A stretch of DNA of 64,000 nucleotides from Macrotrachela quadricornifera (taxonomy: Eukaryota; Rotifera; Eurotatoria; Philodinida; Philodinidae). The stretch is taken from the NCBI GenBank assembly GCA_022393335.1, contig JAJEKB010000411.1, forward strand, positions 128,062 through 192,061, read 5' to 3'. The notes under the pieces are model-generated. The model worked only from the letters and a program-made list of their open reading frames with translations, made no database searches and was not told the origin of the DNA. The position numbers and the translations under genes are program-made. Shown one piece after another: positions 61,201 to 64,000 of this stretch (position 1 is its first letter; the number at the start of each line of letters is the position of its first letter).

Positions 61201-64000
61201 ATGTTGCTGTACAAATCAATGAACCTGCAGAATTACGTACTAAATTTAGTGCTATACCAAAACCGACTGTTACTTGGTTAGTATAAACACACTTACCTAT
61301 AAGACGAGCGAAGATAGATAAATACTTTCGACTAATATCAAGGACCATATATATATAATCCTTTACAGAAATAGTTTTTATGAGATTTATAATTCTCATT
61401 CTCTATCATACTTTTTCTGTTTTAGGTATAAAGCAAATGATTTAAATACTCCATTAAAATCAAATGATAATATTGAAATAAGTGAATTACCTGATGGTAC
61501 AAATGTTTTAAAAATTAAAAAAACGGATTTAACAGATAGTTCACCATATATTGCTCGTGCAATAAATAAAGTTGGTGAAATTGACTCAAAAATAAATTTA
61601 ACTGTTAAAGAAATCAAACCACAAATATTATCTGATATAACAAATGTAGCTGCTATTCGTGATGAATCAGCACAATTTAATATAAAAGCAACAGGAAATC
61701 CTCAACCAACAATTCGTTGGTTTAAAAATGATACAGAAGAAATTCTTTCAACAAATGAAGATTATCAATTGCTTCATGATATATCAACAGATACATTTAG
61801 TCTTAAAATAAATAAATGTAAACCTGAACATCAAGGTGATTATTCAGCTATAATAACAAATTCTGGTGGAACAATTAAATCTAAGAAAGGTAAATTAACT
61901 GTAACAAAATCTCCTGAATTTATTGAAAAACCAACATCAATTGATATTAATGAAAATCAATTATCTGAATTTCGTGCTAAAATTGATTCTTATCCACCAG
62001 CTAAAATTACTTGGTTATTTGATGGTAAACCAGTTGTAGCTAAAGATGGTTTTGAAGTACAAACAGATCAAGCAACTGGTACATCTATATTAGCTATTAA
62101 ACAAACATTACCTAAGCACGCTGGAAAAATTACAATTAAAGCTGATAATCCTTCAGGTTCAATTGAAGAAACTGTTCAATGTTCAGTTAAAAGTAAAAAG
62201 AAAAATGAAAACATAAAGTTTTATTTATTTATATATATTTTATTTATTTTAAGCTGGACCAAAAATTACAAAAAAACCAACCGATGTTGAAACATTATTA
62301 AATACAGACGCTGTTTTTACTATTGATGTATCTGGATCACCAAAACCGGAAATTGAATGGTAAATTTTCTTTTTTTTTCTGAATATTTATTTTCTTATTT
62401 TGTATTTAAATAAGGATTCATCGTGATAAAACAATAAAACCATCTGATAAATATGAAATAATTGAAGAAAGTTCAACCATAACTAAATTAATTATTCATA
62501 ATGTTACATCGGATGATGAATCACCAATTCATATTAAAGTTAAAAATTCTCTTGGTGAAACTGATGCAACTGTTCAACTTAAAGTACTTGGTATGTATAA
62601 ACAAATAAATCAAGAAAAAAAAAAATTTTTTTTTTTAATATTTTAAATAGAAACACCACATATTGGTCCTGAATTAACTGATCAAGAAATTACATTAAAT
62701 CAACCACTTATACTTAAAACAAATGTTTATGGTCGTCCAAAAGTTGATATACAATGGTTAAAAGATCAAAAACCAATAACACCATCAGATCGTATTAAAA
62801 TTGAACGTAATGGTGATGAATGTATATTAACAATTCCAAATATAAAAGAAGAAGATATTGGTACATATACATTATCAGTTAAAAATAAAGTTGGAAAAAT
62901 TGATACAACATCTAAAGTTAATGTTACATCGGCATTAAAATTTAATACACAATTAAATGATTTAGATATTATACAAGGTTCAAATGGAGTTTTAACTGTT
63001 GAATGTGAAGGTGTACCTAAACCGAAATTAACTTGGTATGTTAAAAAAATTTAATAAAATTGTTTCTGTTTTTTTCTATTTGTTTTTTTGTTTTCAAAAG
63101 GTATTTTAATGATAATGAAATTAAATCTAATCAAAAAACTCGTATTGATACAAAAGGTTCAATTAGTACATTAACAATAAATAAAGCTGATATGCCTGAT
63201 ATTGGTGTTTATAAAGTAGTAGCTGATAATGGAAAAGAAAGAATTGAAACACAAGCAAATATTGATGTTTGTGGTACGTAGTTTTCCTTTGTTTTCTTTT
63301 TTATATAAAGAATTAGATTCGCTAAATCATTAAGCACAAATATTGTATAATTTACAAATAGTTAGGAATAATTGAATTGATTGTTAACATGATGCTTTCT
63401 ATTCGTTCGTATATTAAAAAGAACATTACCGATAATAAAGTTGTTTCGATAAAACTAATTTTCTAGTCATGTAAAATCATAATAGAATATCCTCCACCTG
63501 GTAATTAAAAAGATCACTCTCAAGTTACAATTTTTAAGAAGAAAAAAAAACAAATTCTTTTAATGTTCTATATATATATTATTTTAGTTAAACCGAAAGT
63601 TGATGGTAAACCTACTGATGTAACATGTTTATTAAATGAAACAGGAAAACTTAATATTAAATTTTCTGCTGTACCAAAACCAATAATTACATGGCATAAT
63701 TCTGATGGTACTGAAATAAAACCTGATGATCGTATTCAAATTATTAATGATGATAATGGACAATCAACATTAATTATTAATAATACAACAACAAAAGATT
63801 CACAACCATATATAGCACGTGCAACAAATAAAGTTGGATCAGTTGATGCTAAAATTAATTTAAATATTAAAGGTAAAAAAAAGGATAAAGAATATCTTTT
63901 CTTTTAAAAAATTTTATTTTATTATTAGAAGTCAAGCCAACATTAAAAAATGATCTTGAACCACAAACAATTAATATTGATGATGAACTTATTTATCGTC
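52260..64000 (+). CDS. Giant titin/twitchin-like I-set Ig-repeat protein, 3' end beyond window
   Basis: A muscle-type giant protein; such proteins are scaffolds or springs in the sarcomere. If it starts here, the ATG is 52300-52302 (MSSELTSTTTKRQ); the frame is also open back to the acceptor at 52259, so it may continue from upstream exons. Exons: 52260-52427, 52498-53239, 53297-53585, 53640-53819, 53893-54889, 54952-55091, 55377-56007, 56064-56905, 56965-57531, 57591-58857, 58927-59030, 59093-59164, 59217-59901, 59960-60138, 60205-60877, 60937-61109, 61171-61276, 61426-62192, 62254-62359, 62415-62590, 62651-63035, 63101-63273, 63588-63872, 63929 onward; all phases agree. About 3,246 residues hold 32 complete I-set Ig domains (core W, DxGxYxxxAxN pattern) plus the start of another. 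No FnIII, SH3 or kinase domain is in view. Many domains lack the F-strand cysteine, as in intracellular Ig proteins; domain 8 lacks the core Trp (LEFSFNQRP). Confidence 0.93.
55974..56370 (+). other. Basic/Gly-rich unique linker inside the giant Ig protein
   Basis: Between Ig domains 10 and 11 lies the only long non-Ig segment. It starts at VIDYKSILRKM, which recalls short D-[FY]-[KR]-S-[IV]-L motifs between Ig domains of twitchin-type proteins (from memory, unproven). It continues through GEAGPDWGKLKKGRARAKGP, WQYQLKHFELTGEAQAKQYE and a Gly/Asp-rich stretch (AGAEGGEGFEGDDGRG). DNA here is GC-richer than the flanking exons. It spans the end of exon 7 and the first third of exon 8. Confidence 0.7.
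57591..59500 (+). repeat. Six-Ig super-repeat, copy 1 (domains 15-20)
   Basis: Order a-f: a begins PIKPSITRDL; b QPTFIKKPQS with IDALPQAKITWL; c SAPILLKPLTDTEV; d NAPNFISGLED; e APLKFIQPLQDTDV with PKPTVKWFYND; f SKPKVEGKPNDV. The same order returns in copies 2 and 3. Exons 57591-58857, 58927-59030, 59093-59164 and the first part of 59217-59901. Confidence 0.85.
59501..61608 (+). repeat. Six-Ig super-repeat, copy 2 (domains 21-26)
   Basis: a begins IKPTIIRDL; b KKPEFIKLPQS with IDAYPQPKVTWL; c TLPVITKKLTDQEV; d EQPFVDQPFSDI; e APLEFIQSLKDQDI with PKPTVKWFFND; f TKPKVDGKVNDV. Domain-by-domain these resemble copies 1 and 3 more than their neighbours. Confidence 0.85.
61609..63872 (+). repeat. 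Six-Ig super-repeat, copy 3 (domains 27-32)
   Basis: a begins EIKPQILSDI; b KSPEFIEKPTS with IDSYPPAKITWL; c TGPKITKKPTDVET; d ETPHIGPELTDQEI; e SALKFNTQLNDLDI with PKPKLTWYFND; f VKPKVDGKPTDV. A fourth copy starts at 63929 with EVKPTLKNDLEPQ and leaves the window. Confidence 0.85.

Overview
The window looks like nuclear DNA of a small invertebrate animal. It is very AT-rich (A/T-ending codons, poly-A/T runs, AT microsatellites). Its genes are split into many exons by introns mostly 45-90 bp long, with GT-AG ends and frequent GTTAAT/GTTATT-like donors. The recognisable proteins are animal or ciliary families: a PKA/PRKX-type kinase, a RNF24/RNF122-type RING protein, MDM1, PACRG, CAMSAP/Patronin and a giant titin/twitchin-like Ig-repeat protein. 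A rotifer (perhaps bdelloid) would fit, but this is inference from style only. There are two assembly gaps (N at 22707-23106 and 50582-51444).

Layout: 1616-3304 (+) PRKX-like kinase in five exons. 9022-11023 (-) unrecognised Ser/Thr-rich protein in six exons. 11024-19959 is a long stretch with no gene I can support. 19960-20453 (+) is a small membrane RING-H2 protein. 22107-23400 (-) is an unrecognised coiled-coil protein cut by the first gap; it lies head to head, 270 bp apart, with a 16-exon MDM1 homologue at 23671-29786 (+). 31546-32512 (+) is PACRG. 33987-34525 (+) is a small cysteine-containing secreted or surface protein. 36719-41129 (-) is a nine-exon CAMSAP homologue with a clear C-terminal CKK domain but no CH domain. 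45288-46355 (+) is a single-exon protein, possibly FAM199X-like. 48874 to about 50581 (+) carries two Ig-like domains and runs into the second gap. 52260 to the window end (+) is at least 24 exons of a giant Ig-repeat protein.

Three genes close together (MDM1, PACRG, CAMSAP) act on microtubules: centriole/cilium, axonemal doublet and microtubule minus end. The last 12-15 kb is muscle-type: about 32 complete I-set Ig domains, no FnIII or kinase domain in view. Domains 15 onward form a six-domain super-repeat in three full copies plus the start of a fourth. Gene-free DNA and long introns hold several fold-back (long inverted repeat) elements at 7200-7577, 24487-24592, 30726-30955 and 38674-39014, which look like non-autonomous mobile elements.

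All exon borders were derived by hand from reading frame, phase agreement and GT/AG signals; none is backed by transcripts.
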